Part shown: positions 48,979 through 59,785 of the stretch, piece by piece
Layout: each line of letters opens with the position of its first letter
How positions within the stretch are numbered: the stretch's first letter is position 1
Assembly: GCA_000372225.1 (NCBI GenBank)
Contig: AQTY01000005.1
Span: 10,126 to 74,125 of the forward strand
Origin: Candidatus Nitromaritima sp. SCGC AAA288-L16
GTDB taxonomy: Bacteria; Nitrospinota; Nitrospinia; Nitrospinales; VA-1
DNA length: 64,000 bases
Direction: 5' to 3'
The notes under the pieces: model-generated
Seen by the model: the letters and a program-made list of their open reading frames with translations, nothing else
Databases searched by the model: none
What the model was told of the DNA's origin: nothing
Made by a program: the position numbers and the translations under genes

Positions 48979-50442
48979 ATACATTTTTACTCGAATAGGG
49001 ATTTCCTTATTTCTTTTGCTCACGTTTGGATTTTCAGTCCTTTACTTTGTTCATGAAGTAGCATTGCCAAGCGCTACTTTTGACGATTCCTTTATTCAGG
49101 CGGCACTTTTTTTTATATGTCTATTTATAGGAGTTTTTGCTTATGGATTAGTTGGTGAACAGAAATTCCATAATGCAGTGTATAAACTGAAGAATATTCC
49201 AAGTGCTGTTGAGTCAGAAGAGGTTATTGATGGTTTTCAGGCGGTTCTTGATTTTACCTACTCTTCATATTTTTTACCTGGTAAAGGAAAGCGTTTGCGT
49301 GATGATGTTATTTTGAAATTTGCGAATTATCTTTTGTTTGTTGGCCGTAAAGACGACAGAGCTCAAAAAATTTACCTAAAAGCTTTTCTTTTGAGGCCTG
49401 AAGATTCATCTTACCGTGCTCCATTGCTTTCCGTTTTTAAAGAAGATGATGATTTAACAAGCGAAGAAGTTGATCTGCTACTTGTTATACTCAAGGCTGG
49501 AGATTACAGCGACAATTCTATAGCCAATAACTTAGCCTCTTTATTTTTGAGAAAACGTTTATTTGTAAGCAAAACCGAGCCTATCTTTCTCGCGGCCTTA
49601 AAAAATAAAAGTGAGAACTCAAAAGAAATAGTGAATCTTGTATTACCCCAGCTTTTAAGAGCAAATCGATTAGACTCATTTGCGGTGAGATTTTATCTTG
49701 AAGCCTATCAGTTTGAGACATCTGAATCGTCGCAGGTTCTTGAAATGATTGCTTATGCTTACTGTAAAAAAACTTGGGAAGATGTTGATAAGGTTCTTCA
49801 TCTAAAATGTGAGGAAGTATTCCAGGACCGTGATTCTAAATTTCGTATGGACATGCTAAGAAAAACAGCAGAGTTCAACCTGTCTAGCAAAATTCACCGA
49901 TTAAAATTGCTCAACGAGAATGACCTGCGCCTATTGCGAAAACTGAAAGTTAAAATGGGACTGTCCAGATCTTTCTTTGACTTGCTCGGTGGAATAGCCG
50001 TGAAATTTCTGGAGTTTGCTCGAATCCTTGCCAGCAAATTCTTCATGATTAGGACGTGGTTTTTTATTGTAGTTGTAATATTAATTACAAGTTTAGTCTA
50101 TCGAGGATGGCAGACTCAGCAAGAAATAGGTTTAGGAGTAGAAGGTAAGGCCATAGACCCTAAAGAAAAAAAATCAGTGGCCTTGAAAAAATGGAAATCC
50201 ATACTTTTCAGGTGGCTGCTTTTACCTCGTCCAAACAAGCTCTTGGATTGATTAATTCGCTCAAAAAAAATGGAGTGAGAGATGTTTATCAAGTAAGGAC
50301 GAAAAGAAAATCTGGGGAAACTTGGTATCAGATTCGCGTGGGACACTTCGATTCAAAAGAGAATGCGCAAATGTTTGCCAGGCAGTTGATTGAACAAAAA
50401 ACAATTAAAAACTATTTTATAATTTCGCTACCTGTAAACTAG
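48962..50442 (+). CDS. Membrane protein with C-terminal SPOR domain, frameshifted
   Basis: Starts inside the last 17 bases of the PBP1a gene. Two membrane segments near the N-terminus (about residues 10-30 and 42-62), then a ~300-residue helical, TPR-like region, then a membrane segment (MIRTWFFIVVVILITSLVY, about 360-380). The first frame ends at 50251 just when a SPOR domain appears in another frame from about 50191: IHTFQVAAFTSSKQALGLI ... WYQIRVGHFDSKENAQMFA. A missing A in the A8 run (50166-50173) or the A6 run just before 50191 explains this. SPOR domains bind denuded peptidoglycan, which fits the PBP1a neighbour. Confidence 0.82.
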
Positions 50443-50528
50443 AATGAATTGGATGTTTTAAGATCAAAGGATTGTCGAATTAGTGGGTAAATAGTTTTTC
50501 AATTTATTTCTAGAGAGCTTAATTTTTT

Positions 50529-51826
50529 ATGATGGATATTTCTTTTAATGATGATTATGCGAAAGAATTTGTTTCTAATTCAGAGATAGGTTCTTTGCAG
50601 GAAAATGTTGATCATTTGCATGCTGACTTGGAGAAAAAAACAGGGCATGGAAACGATTATCTTGGGTGGTTGCATTTGCCTTCTCGCACTCCTTCCTCAT
50701 TGTTTGATTCAATTCTCTCTACTCAAAATGAAATAATAAGAAAATGCGATGCATTTGTTTGTATTGGTATCGGTGGTTCTTACTTAGGAGCTCGTGCGGC
50801 CATTACTTTTTTGAGTTCGGTTGCTAATAAAGAAGATACCCCTGAAATTTACTTTGCAGGACACACCATGTGTTCAGATTACCATGCAGAACTTCTCCGT
50901 TCTTTGGAAGGTAGGGAAGTTTGCATTAACTTGATATCAAAATCAGGGACTACTCTTGAATCAGCCATTGTATTTCGGTTGCTACGAAATTTCATGGAAA
51001 AAAAATATGGTAAAGAAGGTGCTAGTAGACGAATTATCGTAACTACCGATCCAAAAAAAGCATAATAAACGATCTAGCTAAAGAGGAAGGTTATCGATCC
51101 TTCCATCTTCCAGAAGATGTTGGCGGCCGTTTTTCAGTGCTTACATCGGCTGGGTTATTGCCCATTGCCATAGCCGGTATAGATATACGTGATTTTATGG
51201 ACGGTGCTTTAATGGCCGAAAAAGAACTAACGAAGTCTTCTGATTTGTCCGAAAATACCGCTTATCTTTATGCTGCGTACCGCCACTTATTTTTTCAAAA
51301 AGGTAAAACTATAGAACTCATGGCTGCTTTTCATTCCTCTTTCGAGTATGTTTTAGAGTGGTGGAAGCAGCTTGCTGGGGAGAGCGAAGGCAAAGGAGGA
51401 AAAGGAATCTTTCCTTCCTCGGCGCGTTACACAACTGATTTGCACTCTCTGGGCCAACTAGTTCAGGAGGGGACTCGTAACCTTTTTGAAACTTTTTTGT
51501 TAGTGGAAAAGTCATCAAAAATTGTTGAAATTGGAAGAAGCAATTCCGATAGAGATGGTCTTGGTTATCTTGAGGGAAAATCACTGGATTTTATTAACGA
51601 GAAAGCGTACAAAGGTTCGGCGACTGCACATCTTGAAGGCGGAGTTCCTAACCTTGCCATAACTCTTAAAGAGCGTTCGGCGCATAATCTTGGCCAACTA
51701 TTTTATTTTTTTGAACGCGCGGTAGCCATGACAGGATACCTGTCTGGAGTAAATCCGTTCGATCAACCTGGTGTTGAATTTTATAAAAGAAATATGTTTC
51801 GTTTGCTAAATAAACCTAGCCAATAA
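50529..51826 (+). CDS. pgi: Glucose-6-phosphate isomerase, frameshifted
   Basis: Interconverts glucose-6-phosphate and fructose-6-phosphate. About 432 residues when joined, the short bacterial type. First part: CIGIGGSYLGARA and NLISKSGTTLE (phosphate-binding). The first frame stops at 51065; the second carries GGRFSVLTSAGLLPIAIAG in its core GGRFSVLTSAG, the catalytic TDLHSLGQLVQEG region, and the C-terminal lysine/helix segments ending VEFYKRNMF. The site is the A7 run at 51053-51059: eight A gives TTDPKKSIINDLAKEEG in a single frame. Followed after 14 bases by the transaldolase gene. Confidence 0.93.
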
Positions 51827-51840
51827 GAAAGGCAAATAAA

Positions 51841-53082
51841 ATGACCACTGTTTCTGGTGAACTTGATGATGTCATACACGAGATTGCTTGTATGGAGCTT
51901 GGGAATGACCAGCCCGTATTTCAATCAGATCCAACTATGGCTCGATTCAAAGAAACTGGAACGGAGCTTTGGGTTGATACTGGTGACCTAGAGAAAGCCC
52001 AGACAATTTGGAAGTCTGAATTTACCGCACTTACTACCAACAATACTTTGGCGAATCAGGTAGTCCAAACTGGGGTGATGGATGAGGTCATCCACCAAAC
52101 TATTTCTCGATTGAATGAAGTGGCCTCAGGTTTGACGGAAGAAGAGCGGGTTACAGAAGTAGGTTTTGTTATTAACTGTCGCATAGCTCTTCGATTGGTT
52201 CGAGCTTTTAAGACTAAGGTGAGTATTGAGTTGCATCCATCTATGTCAAGAAATATTGGGCGGACGTTAGATTATGCTCGACGATACTACCGTGTATGCC
52301 CGGAGTACTTTATTGTTAAAATTCCTTTGACGCCCGAAGGGTACCTTTCGGTCAGGACTTTACGTAAAGAGGGAATGCCAATTAATTTCACCCTTGGTTT
52401 TTCAGCACGCCAAAACTACCTTGCAGCTCGACTGTCAAACCCTGATTTTGTAAATGTGTTTTTGGGTAGACTCAATCAGGTGGTTTCTGAAAACTCGGTG
52501 GGCGGAGGTGATTTAGTTGGTGAAAAGGTGACATTGGCTACGCAAGAGGCTCTTCTTATAGCACGCAAGCAATATCCCGAAGTCGGCACAAGACTTATTG
52601 GTGCTAGTATTAGGAGCGGTGAGCAGGTGGCTTTTCTTGCGGGGCTTGATGTTATGACTATTCCTCCGTCCGCTATGGAGGAATTTCTGAAAATGAAACA
52701 TCCTGTTGGTACCATGAGTAGCAACATTGGGGAAGATATTAATCCAGGGATTGATTTCAGTCATCCTCATGGGCTTCGGTTTCAAAAATTGTGGGAAGTG
52801 CCTGATGCCTTCGTTCAATTTGTAAACGACCTGCTTGCCAGCACTAATTTGGATAGTATGGCTGGCAGTGAGATGGAGTCGTTTTGTAGAGAGCGAAATG
52901 TTGATTTGTTTTATCCTTTTTCGCCTGCGCAACTTAAGAAAATACTCGATTTAGGGAAAATACCAAGGCTAGATGAGTGGTCGCAGGAAGTCGCTCTGGA
53001 CGACCTTATGACTCAATCTGCTTTGCAATCTTTTTCAAAAGATCAAGCTGCATTGGATGATAGAATTAGATCCTTCTTGTGA
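51841..53082 (+). CDS. tal: Transaldolase-like aldolase
   Basis: 413 residues. TTNNTLANQVV and the Schiff-base lysine in EYFIVKIPLTPEGYLSV match the transaldolase family, and SARQNYLAA with FLGRLNQVV follow. The protein is longer than FSA-type (about 220) and classical TalB (about 316) enzymes; the C-terminal extension (after about residue 300) is unlike either. The pair pgi-tal suggests a role in sugar-phosphate interconversion. Some similar proteins act only as transaldolase-like aldolases, so the exact substrate is inferred. Confidence 0.87.
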   Translation: MTTVSGELDDVIHEIACMELGNDQPVFQSDPTMARFKETGTELWVDTGDLEKAQTIWKSEFTALTTNNTLANQVVQTGVMDEVIHQTISRLNEVASGLTEEERVTEVGFVINCRIALRLVRAFKTKVSIELHPSMSRNIGRTLDYARRYYRVCPEYFIVKIPLTPEGYLSVRTLRKEGMPINFTLGFSARQNYLAARLSNPDFVNVFLGRLNQVVSENSVGGGDLVGEKVTLATQEALLIARKQYPEVGTRLIGASIRSGEQVAFLAGLDVMTIPPSAMEEFLKMKHPVGTMSSNIGEDINPGIDFSHPHGLRFQKLWEVPDAFVQFVNDLLASTNLDSMAGSEMESFCRERNVDLFYPFSPAQLKKILDLGKIPRLDEWSQEVALDDLMTQSALQSFSKDQAALDDRIRSFL

Positions 53083-53295
53083 CACTTTGATGGTTTCAGA
53101 AATTAATTTTTCAATATTCACGGTTGAGTCCCCTGCTTGGGATAAATTTTCGAATAGGGGTGATGTGGTTTTTGCTACTTGTTACTTTGTTAAAATACAT
53201 ATTTTTTGAAGTAACGTTTGGCTATATTTTTGAATAGAAGGTTTTTATAATTTTGGTTTGTACACCATGATCTTCAATAAAAATAGACCGGGTTT

Positions 53296-54516
53296 ATGAT
53301 GAAAGTAAATAAAATAGTATTGGCATATTCTGGAGGGTTGGACACCTCGGTGATCATCAAATGGCTCAAAGAGAAATACGATGCCGAAATTGTTGCGTTT
53401 GCTGCTGACGTTGGTCAGGGACATGAACTTGATCCTGTCCGTGAAAAAGCCATCGCAACAGGTGCGAGCGAAGTTTACATTGAAGACTTGAAAGAAGAGT
53501 TTGTTCGTGATTTTGTGTTTCCCATGCTTCGCGGCAACGCTTTTTATGAGGGGAATTACTTACTAGGCACTTCAATCGCCCGCCCATTAATTGCTAAGGA
53601 ACAAATCCGCATTGCAAAAAAATGTGGGGCTGACGGTGTTTCCCACGGTGCAACAGGAAAAGGAAACGATCAGGTTCGGTTTGAATTGGCATATATAGAT
53701 TTGAACCCGGACATTAAAATTATTGCACCGTGGCGGGAATGGGACTTGACCTCTAGGAGTGTCCTTATGGACTATGCCAGAGATCACGATATACCGATTC
53801 CAGTGAGTAAGGATAAGCCTTACAGTATAGATCGTAACTTGTTTCATATTAGTTATGAGGGGGGAAACCTTGAAAATCCATGGGTTGCGCCTGATGAAGA
53901 TATGTTTATGCTAACCGTCTCTCCTGAGTCTGCACCAGATAAACCAACGATAATAGAAGTTGAGTACAAACAAGGGAATCCCGTCGCAGTAAACGGTGAG
54001 CGAATGAGTCCTGCAACTTTGCTTGCCAAGTTAAATGAATTTGGCGGTGTGAATGGTATTGGACGAGTGGATATAGTAGAAAATAGGTTTGTAGGTATGA
54101 AGTCGCGTGGCGTTTATGAAACCCCCGGAGGCACAATTCTACATGTTGCTCATCGTGCAGTTGAATCTATTACCATGGACCGGGAGGTCATGTTTTTACG
54201 CGATTCCTTAATTTCATCCTATGCCAAGATGATTTACAATGGATTCTGGTATTCTCCAGAACGGGTACTTCTTCAAAAGACGATCGATGAGTCTCAGAAA
54301 ACAGTTACAGGAACAGCTCGGATTAAACTTTATAAAGGAAGTTGTACAGTGGAGGGGAGAAAGTCGATCAATTCACTTTACGACCAGAATGTGGTTACTT
54401 TTGAAGAAGGAGATGGTTATCGTCAAGATGATGCGAATGGGTTTATCCGACTTAATGCGCTTCGATTAAAAATGTATTCAAAGGTCTATGATTCTAAAGT
54501 GGATAAAAATAAATAA
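53296..54516 (+). CDS. argG: Argininosuccinate synthase
   Basis: Joins citrulline and aspartate in arginine synthesis with ATP. 406 residues. The N-type ATP pyrophosphatase loop is [15 protein letters not shown] near residue 10; [13 protein letters not shown] and [17 protein letters not shown] (shortened: [14 protein letters not shown]) are family signatures. Start ATG at 53296 or the next codon at 53299. Not linked to argB, which lies 37 kb away. Confidence 0.97.
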   Translation: MMKVNKIVLAYSGGLDTSVIIKWLKEKYDAEIVAFAADVGQGHELDPVREKAIATGASEVYIEDLKEEFVRDFVFPMLRGNAFYEGNYLLGTSIARPLIAKEQIRIAKKCGADGVSHGATGKGNDQVRFELAYIDLNPDIKIIAPWREWDLTSRSVLMDYARDHDIPIPVSKDKPYSIDRNLFHISYEGGNLENPWVAPDEDMFMLTVSPESAPDKPTIIEVEYKQGNPVAVNGERMSPATLLAKLNEFGGVNGIGRVDIVENRFVGMKSRGVYETPGGTILHVAHRAVESITMDREVMFLRDSLISSYAKMIYNGFWYSPERVLLQKTIDESQKTVTGTARIKLYKGSCTVEGRKSINSLYDQNVVTFEEGDGYRQDDANGFIRLNALRLKMYSKVYDSKVDKNK

Positions 54517-54539
54517 GATCACTCAACTCTTCACTAGTA

Positions 54540-56532
54540 ATGAAATCTAAAGCCATTTCTTTTTTCTGTGGAGCATTTTTCTTTTCTTTGGTTTTTCTTT
54601 TTGCGTTTATTGTAGCAGCAAAAGAACGTGACGCAACCCCCCCCCCACCCTCTTAATCCTTTTTTGGAAGCGGAACATTCATATTATTCAGGCGACTTTG
54701 ATAAAGCACAACTTCTTTATCAAAATTATCTTAAAGGGAAACCAAGTGGAGCTCGTGGTAATACTGCACTTTATCGTTTGGGTAATATTCATCAGAAAAA
54801 TTTTTCTTGTGCGACGGCTCTACGTTACTACAAGATGGTTTTGAATCGCGAGCCAGCCTTAGAATTGACTCATGACACGAAATTTGGTCAGGCACAATGC
54901 CTGTTCGAACTTGAGCAGTATGACGAAGCAGAGGCTTCCTTGGAAGAGATTGTGTTTTCTCACCCCGACGCAAAAAAAAAATGGGAGGCTAAAATATACC
55001 TTGGACGGTTGGACGGAAAACGTCTTGATTACCAAAAAGCGATTGAAAAGCTCAAGGTTATTTACTCTCAAAGTGAAGATAAAACTATCCAAGATCAGAC
55101 CAAAGAGTTGATTCGTCAGATTGTCACAAAAAACCTGGATAAGATTACGTTAATCAGGTTTTCAATAAAGTATTCTTCTGGTTTTCCATTAGATCAAATA
55201 TTACTAAGATTGATTTCAATTTATCGTGACGAGCGTGACCTGGAGGAATTGCAAAAAACAATCACCAGGTTTTTGCAACTATTCCCAGAGAAGCCCGAGC
55301 GCTTGGCACTTGAGTCCACGCTAAAACAAATTGAGAGCAATAAAGAAAATAAGTTGCGCCTTGGAGTAGTATTGCCGTTGACTGGGAAAATGTCTTTGAA
55401 CGGGCAGCAGGTGCTTCAAGGGGTTCAATTAGCAGTGAATGAATCTAATTTAACATATCAAGGAGAAGAACTTGAAACAGTTGTTCAAGACTCGGCATCA
55501 GCGCCAATAGAGCAGCTGGTTGAAAAACTTGCTACTGACCCTAGCGTGATTGGAGTTGTGGGACCTGTTTTAAGCGACTCTGTAAGAGACTTAGTCCCCA
55601 TTGCAGATAGATACCACTTGCCGATGATGACACCTACCGCGTCTTCTTCTGGGCTTGCAGAATTGAGTCCTTATGTCTTTCGGAATGCTGTTACACGTGA
55701 ACTTCAAGGAAAATATATTGCTGAATACGCTGTTAATAGATTGGGGTTACGCAGGTTTGTTATTCTTCACCCTTCAGAGGAGTTCGGCTTCAAGCTTACA
55801 GACATCTTCGTTAATGAAGTGGAATCCCTAGGAGGAGAAGTTGTTTCGGTGATCCCTTATGAGCGCTCGCAAACTGACTTTAAAAAGCAAATTCATGAAA
55901 TGGGTGGTATTGATGATGATGGCCTTCGTAAATTAGTTAATGATCAGGCAAAAAATAATATTGAGTCAAAGCCGTTAGGACAGAATGGCCAAATGTCTAG
56001 GCCTTTGGTGGAGATGGGTCTTTGGTCAGAGGATGAGGTACAGAATTTAAAAGTATCATTGGAATTAAGTTATGACTCTATATTTTTACCAGGTTTTTAC
56101 GATAAAGTTGGACTTATCGTTCCGCAGTTAGTTTTTTATAATATAGATACAGCGACGCTACTTGGCACTAGAGGATGGAACTCCCCAGAATTGACAAAAA
56201 TGACGGGTAAATATATGCGGGAGGGATACTTTATTGATGGTTTTTATGCTCAGTCAAAAAGACCTGAGGTGGTCAAGTTTGTAAGAGAATATAAAAATAC
56301 TTTTGGGGAGGACCCTACACTATTATCCGCACAGGCTTATGATGCTGCAAAAATGTTCTTCAAAACGATTCATTCAGGAGCAAAAAATCGTCTTCAAGTA
56401 AAAAAAGAATTGTTACAAATACGGCGTTTTCAGGGAGTTTCAGGTGAAACCACTATTTTATCCACCGGCGAAGCAGAAAAAAAGTTGTTCATGATGAAAA
56501 TTGTAAAAAAGAAAGTGGTTGAGGCTAATTAA
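54540..56532 (+). CDS. Exported TPR plus periplasmic-binding-domain protein (LpoA-like architecture), frameshifted
   Basis: The ATG at 54540 opens a signal peptide (MKSKAISFFCGAFFFSLVFL, then FAFIVAAKERDA). A run of ten C (54637-54646) shifts the frame; with nine C the sequence runs ATPPPHPLNPFLEAEHSYYSG without a break and continues to 56532, about 663 residues. Residues about 40-250 are TPR-like repeats (YYSGDFDKAQLLYQNYL; LFELEQYDEAEASLEEI), and the rest is a type I periplasmic binding fold (LRLGVVLPLTGKMSLNGQQVLQGVQLA in its core LGVVLPLTGKMSLNG; VIGVVGPVLSDSV). This is the layout of LpoA, the activator of PBP1A, but also of some branched-chain amino-acid binding proteins. The nearby PBP1a favours the former. 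Confidence 0.82.
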
Positions 56533-56752
56533 CGTAAATTATTATCTGTTTTTACGGGGTTCTCGCCGAAGAACCTGAGGACATAAAACATAATCATCAG
56601 GTTACCCTGTCACGTAAATTGTTTAACCCTATTAAACTCAAAGCGAACTGGCCGCATGCCGAAACAATTTCCAATATACTGTTACCAGATTCTGAGTAAC
56701 TGGGCAACCGAAAACACCTATGTGATTATCGCCTTTGTTCAATCCAAATATC

Positions 56753-58522
56753 ATGGGACATAATAAAAAACAAAAATTCAGTCTTGTTCTAGTTAAGCCT
56801 TCTCATTATGACGATGACGGCTATGTGATTCAGTGGTTTCGTTCGTCGATGCCAGCAAATTCATTGGCTTGTCTTTATGGTTTAGCCGTTGAATGCGACA
56901 AGAAAAAGGTATTAGGAGAAAATATTGAATTAGAAATTCACGCATTTGACGAAACAAATACTCACATCAATACGGGGAAAATTGCTTCTCTAATAGAAAA
57001 AGCAGATGACGGAATGCTGATGCTTGTTGGCGTACAATCAAATCAATTTCCCCGTTCATTGGATATTGCCAAGCCATTGCGCACAATGGGTATTAAAGTT
57101 GCTGTTGGCGGTTTCCACGTTTCGGGAGTGATGTCAATGCTCAAGGAGCCCGATGATTTCATTCAAAAGGCCCTAGACATTGGTGTTTCAATTTTTTCAG
57201 GCGAAGCTGAAGGTCGACTCGGACAAGTTTTAATTGATGCGGCTAACGACAAACTCGAACCAATTTACAACTTTTTAGACGATTTGCCCGATATTAACAA
57301 TGTTGCAATGCCGTTTATTCCGGCAGAAAGAGTTCGTTTAACGGCAGGCTCAACGACGAGTTTCGACGCTGGACGCGGTTGCCCTTTTACTTGTTCGTTC
57401 TGCACGATTATAAATGTTCAAGGGCATAAATCGCGAGACCGTTCAATCAACAGTATAGAAAATATAATCCGTTTCAATGTCAAACAAGGCTTGAGTTCAT
57501 TTTTTATCTCTGACGATGATTTTGCACGAAATAACAATTGGGAAAGCATTTTAGATAAGTTTATTGAGTTGCGTGAAGTCCATAAACTGAAAATCAGTTT
57601 TACCCTTCAAGTTGATACTCTTTGCAACCAATTACCAGGTTTTATCGAAAAATCAAGACGCGCAGGTGTCAAACGGGTTTTCATCGGTTTAGAAAATATT
57701 AATCCTGATTCTCTATTGGGCGCAAGCAAACGGCAGAATAAAATTACCGATTATCGCGAAATGCTGCTCGCTTGGAAAAAGGCGGGAGTTATAACTTGTT
57801 GCGGTTATATTTTGGGTTTCCCCAACGATACGCGAAAATCAATCTTGCAAGACATTGAAATTATCAAGAAAGAACTCCCTGTAGATTTACTCGAATTTTT
57901 CTACCTTACACCTTTTCCTGGCTCAGAAGACCATAAAAAATTACACACTGCCGGAATTGCGATGGACAAAGATTTAAATATGTATGATGCAAATCATCCA
58001 GTAACTGCTCACCCTAAAATGTCAAAGGAAAATTGGGAGGAGGCATGTCATAAAGCCTGGGAAGCTTATTACACGTATGAACATACCGAAACGGTTTTAA
58101 AAAGAGGGATGGTTACCGGAACAAGTCCAAGTAAGACAATAGGTTTGATCACCTGGTTTAAGGGTTGTATATACATCGAAAAAGTTCATCCTCTCGAAGG
58201 TGGATTTTTTCGCCGAAAATCACGTAAAGAACGGCGTCCTCCTTTACCGATTGAATCACCTTTTGTTTTTTACCCAAAATATTTTTATGAAATCATTTGG
58301 AAACATTTTTGCTGGTTCCTACTTTTCATAAGAATGCGCCTGATTCGCAAAAGAGTTCGCGACGACCCGAAAAGTCAGCAGTACATGGATTTATCTTTAG
58401 AACCTGTGATCGAAAACGAAACCGAAACACTCGAACTTTTCCAATCTGAAGTCGCAAAGAAATTCGTCGAAAAACGGAATCGCTTCGAAAAAATGCGACG
58501 CAACGTAACTCCTAGTTCATAA
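56753..58522 (+). CDS. B12-binding radical SAM protein, possibly acquired
   Basis: 589 residues from the ATG at 56753 (frame begins at 56735). The N-terminal ~170 residues are a cobalamin-binding domain (MLMLVGVQSNQFPRSLDIAK; VAVGGFHVSGVM). The radical SAM motif is CPFTCSFC after DAGRG. The core continues RRAGVKRVFIGLENINPDSL and CCGYILGFPNDTRKS. A C-terminal extension carries a hydrophobic stretch (YFYEIIWKHFCWFLLFI), so it may associate with the membrane. Codon choice (many CGC/CGA/TCG) differs somewhat from the neighbours. It stands alone at the edge of the accessory region. Substrate unknown. Confidence 0.87.
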   Translation: MGHNKKQKFSLVLVKPSHYDDDGYVIQWFRSSMPANSLACLYGLAVECDKKKVLGENIELEIHAFDETNTHINTGKIASLIEKADDGMLMLVGVQSNQFPRSLDIAKPLRTMGIKVAVGGFHVSGVMSMLKEPDDFIQKALDIGVSIFSGEAEGRLGQVLIDAANDKLEPIYNFLDDLPDINNVAMPFIPAERVRLTAGSTTSFDAGRGCPFTCSFCTIINVQGHKSRDRSINSIENIIRFNVKQGLSSFFISDDDFARNNNWESILDKFIELREVHKLKISFTLQVDTLCNQLPGFIEKSRRAGVKRVFIGLENINPDSLLGASKRQNKITDYREMLLAWKKAGVITCCGYILGFPNDTRKSILQDIEIIKKELPVDLLEFFYLTPFPGSEDHKKLHTAGIAMDKDLNMYDANHPVTAHPKMSKENWEEACHKAWEAYYTYEHTETVLKRGMVTGTSPSKTIGLITWFKGCIYIEKVHPLEGGFFRRKSRKERRPPLPIESPFVFYPKYFYEIIWKHFCWFLLFIRMRLIRKRVRDDPKSQQYMDLSLEPVIENETETLELFQSEVAKKFVEKRNRFEKMRRNVTPSS

Positions 58523-58651
58523 GGCCCTTGACTTAAAATTAGGTCACAATGAATTAACAGAAACTATGGATTAACAGAGGGGGACGAAGTGGACAGTACG
58601 TGTATGAGTTTACCTGTTTTTGGGTGAATTATTGTCTTATTTGAAAATTTT

Positions 58652-58795
58652 TTATTTTAGTTGTATTTTTTGCTCCAAAAATGATGCGGTATTTGTTGGC
58701 ACCCACCCCACTTCACTTCTTTTAAACCATATATTATCCTCAACTACATTCACTTTCTTCTTGTGATTGAATGGTCTATCTGAATAAGGAGCCAT
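58652..58795 (-). CDS. Possible very small protein
   Basis: 47 residues (MAPYSDRPFNHKKKVNVVED...), with three tryptophans or phenylalanines in WFKRSEVGWVPT. Composition looks coding but no Shine-Dalgarno precedes the ATG, and there is no recognised family. It could be the remnant of a longer gene. Confidence 0.35.
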   Translation of the reverse strand: MAPYSDRPFNHKKKVNVVEDNIWFKRSEVGWVPTNTASFLEQKIQLK

Positions 58796-58882
58796 TAATT
58801 CATTGAAGAGACTTTCTAGGAGTGTTAGTTATATTTCTGAACTGTAGTAGTGTGGTTTTTATGTGGTATGAATCCAAGGAAA

Positions 58883-59764
58883 CTACTTTTCACTTCCACC
58901 TTTAAAATGTTTCTCATCTATTTTCTCTCCATCTTTTGACCATCTAGTCAAACGCCCATTTTTTAGTCCATTTTTATAGTGTTCCTCAATTCTTTTAGCA
59001 CCGTTTAAATACCATTCTGTATCAAGACCATTTTTTTTCCCATCTTTGAAAATAAGTTCATACCATTTATTTCCGTTTTCGTACCATTCTGTATCAAGAC
59101 CATTTTTTTTCCCATTTTTGTAGTGTCGTCGATACCATTTATTTCCGTTTTTATACCAAGAAGTGGAAACACCATCTTTGTTTCCATCTTTATAATTTTC
59201 TTTTAAACTTTTATTTCCGTTTTCGTGCCAAGAAATGGAAACACCATCCTTATTTCCACCTTTGTAATGTTCTTTTAACCTTTTATTTCCGTTTTCATAC
59301 CAGGAAGTGAAAAGACCATCTTTATTTCCATCTTGGTAATGTTCTTCCAACCTTTTCTTTCCATTTTTATACCACGAGTTAAAAATCCCATCTTTTTTTC
59401 CGTTTTTGAAATACCCTTTAAGTTTCATCTGTTCGTTAAAATACCACTCAGTCCAAGAGCCATCTTTTTCCCCAAATTTGTAATATCGTTCATACCATAT
59501 CTTTTTATTTGGATACCAATGAGTCTTAAGACCATTCTTTTCACCATGTTTGTAATAAATCTCAAACATTTTAATTCCGTTTTCATAAAAATAAGTTGAA
59601 AGACCGTCTAATTTTCCATCTTTATAATGTTCTTCCAATCTTTTTTTCCCGTTTCCCCAAAATTCTTTTTTTACTTTAGGTTCTTCACCAAATACGAAAG
59701 AAAAATTATAAAACAAAAATAGAAAAGATAGAGAGAGTACGAATGCGAGATATTTTCTTTCCAT
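58883..59764 (-). CDS. Exported MORN_2-repeat protein (YwqK-like)
   Basis: 293 residues. Signal peptide at residues 1-26 (LAFVLSLSFLFLFYNFSFVFG). The rest is about eleven 24-residue MORN_2-type repeats with the core G-x-x-x-x-W-Y-x-N-G-x-K-x-x-x-x-x-Y-K-x-G-x-K-(D/N)-G. Two repeat units near the C-terminus share a near-identical DNA block (59011-59043 and 59083-59115), a 72-bp duplication. Proteins of this kind are often labelled YwqK-family antitoxins, but no toxin gene is adjacent; the signal peptide favours an envelope role. It is 21 bases downstream of the 177-residue unknown gene. A paralogue starts at 63380. Confidence 0.9.
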   Translation of the reverse strand: MERKYLAFVLSLSFLFLFYNFSFVFGEEPKVKKEFWGNGKKRLEEHYKDGKLDGLSTYFYENGIKMFEIYYKHGEKNGLKTHWYPNKKIWYERYYKFGEKDGSWTEWYFNEQMKLKGYFKNGKKDGIFNSWYKNGKKRLEEHYQDGNKDGLFTSWYENGNKRLKEHYKGGNKDGVSISWHENGNKSLKENYKDGNKDGVSTSWYKNGNKWYRRHYKNGKKNGLDTEWYENGNKWYELIFKDGKKNGLDTEWYLNGAKRIEEHYKNGLKNGRLTRWSKDGEKIDEKHFKGGSEK

Positions 59765-59785
59765 AAAGTAATTTTTCTGCGGAAA

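Noticed and set aside
58883..59764. Regular repeats as a possible CRISPR array
   Set aside because: The repeats are in-frame 72-bp coding units of a MORN_2 protein and have no unique spacers.
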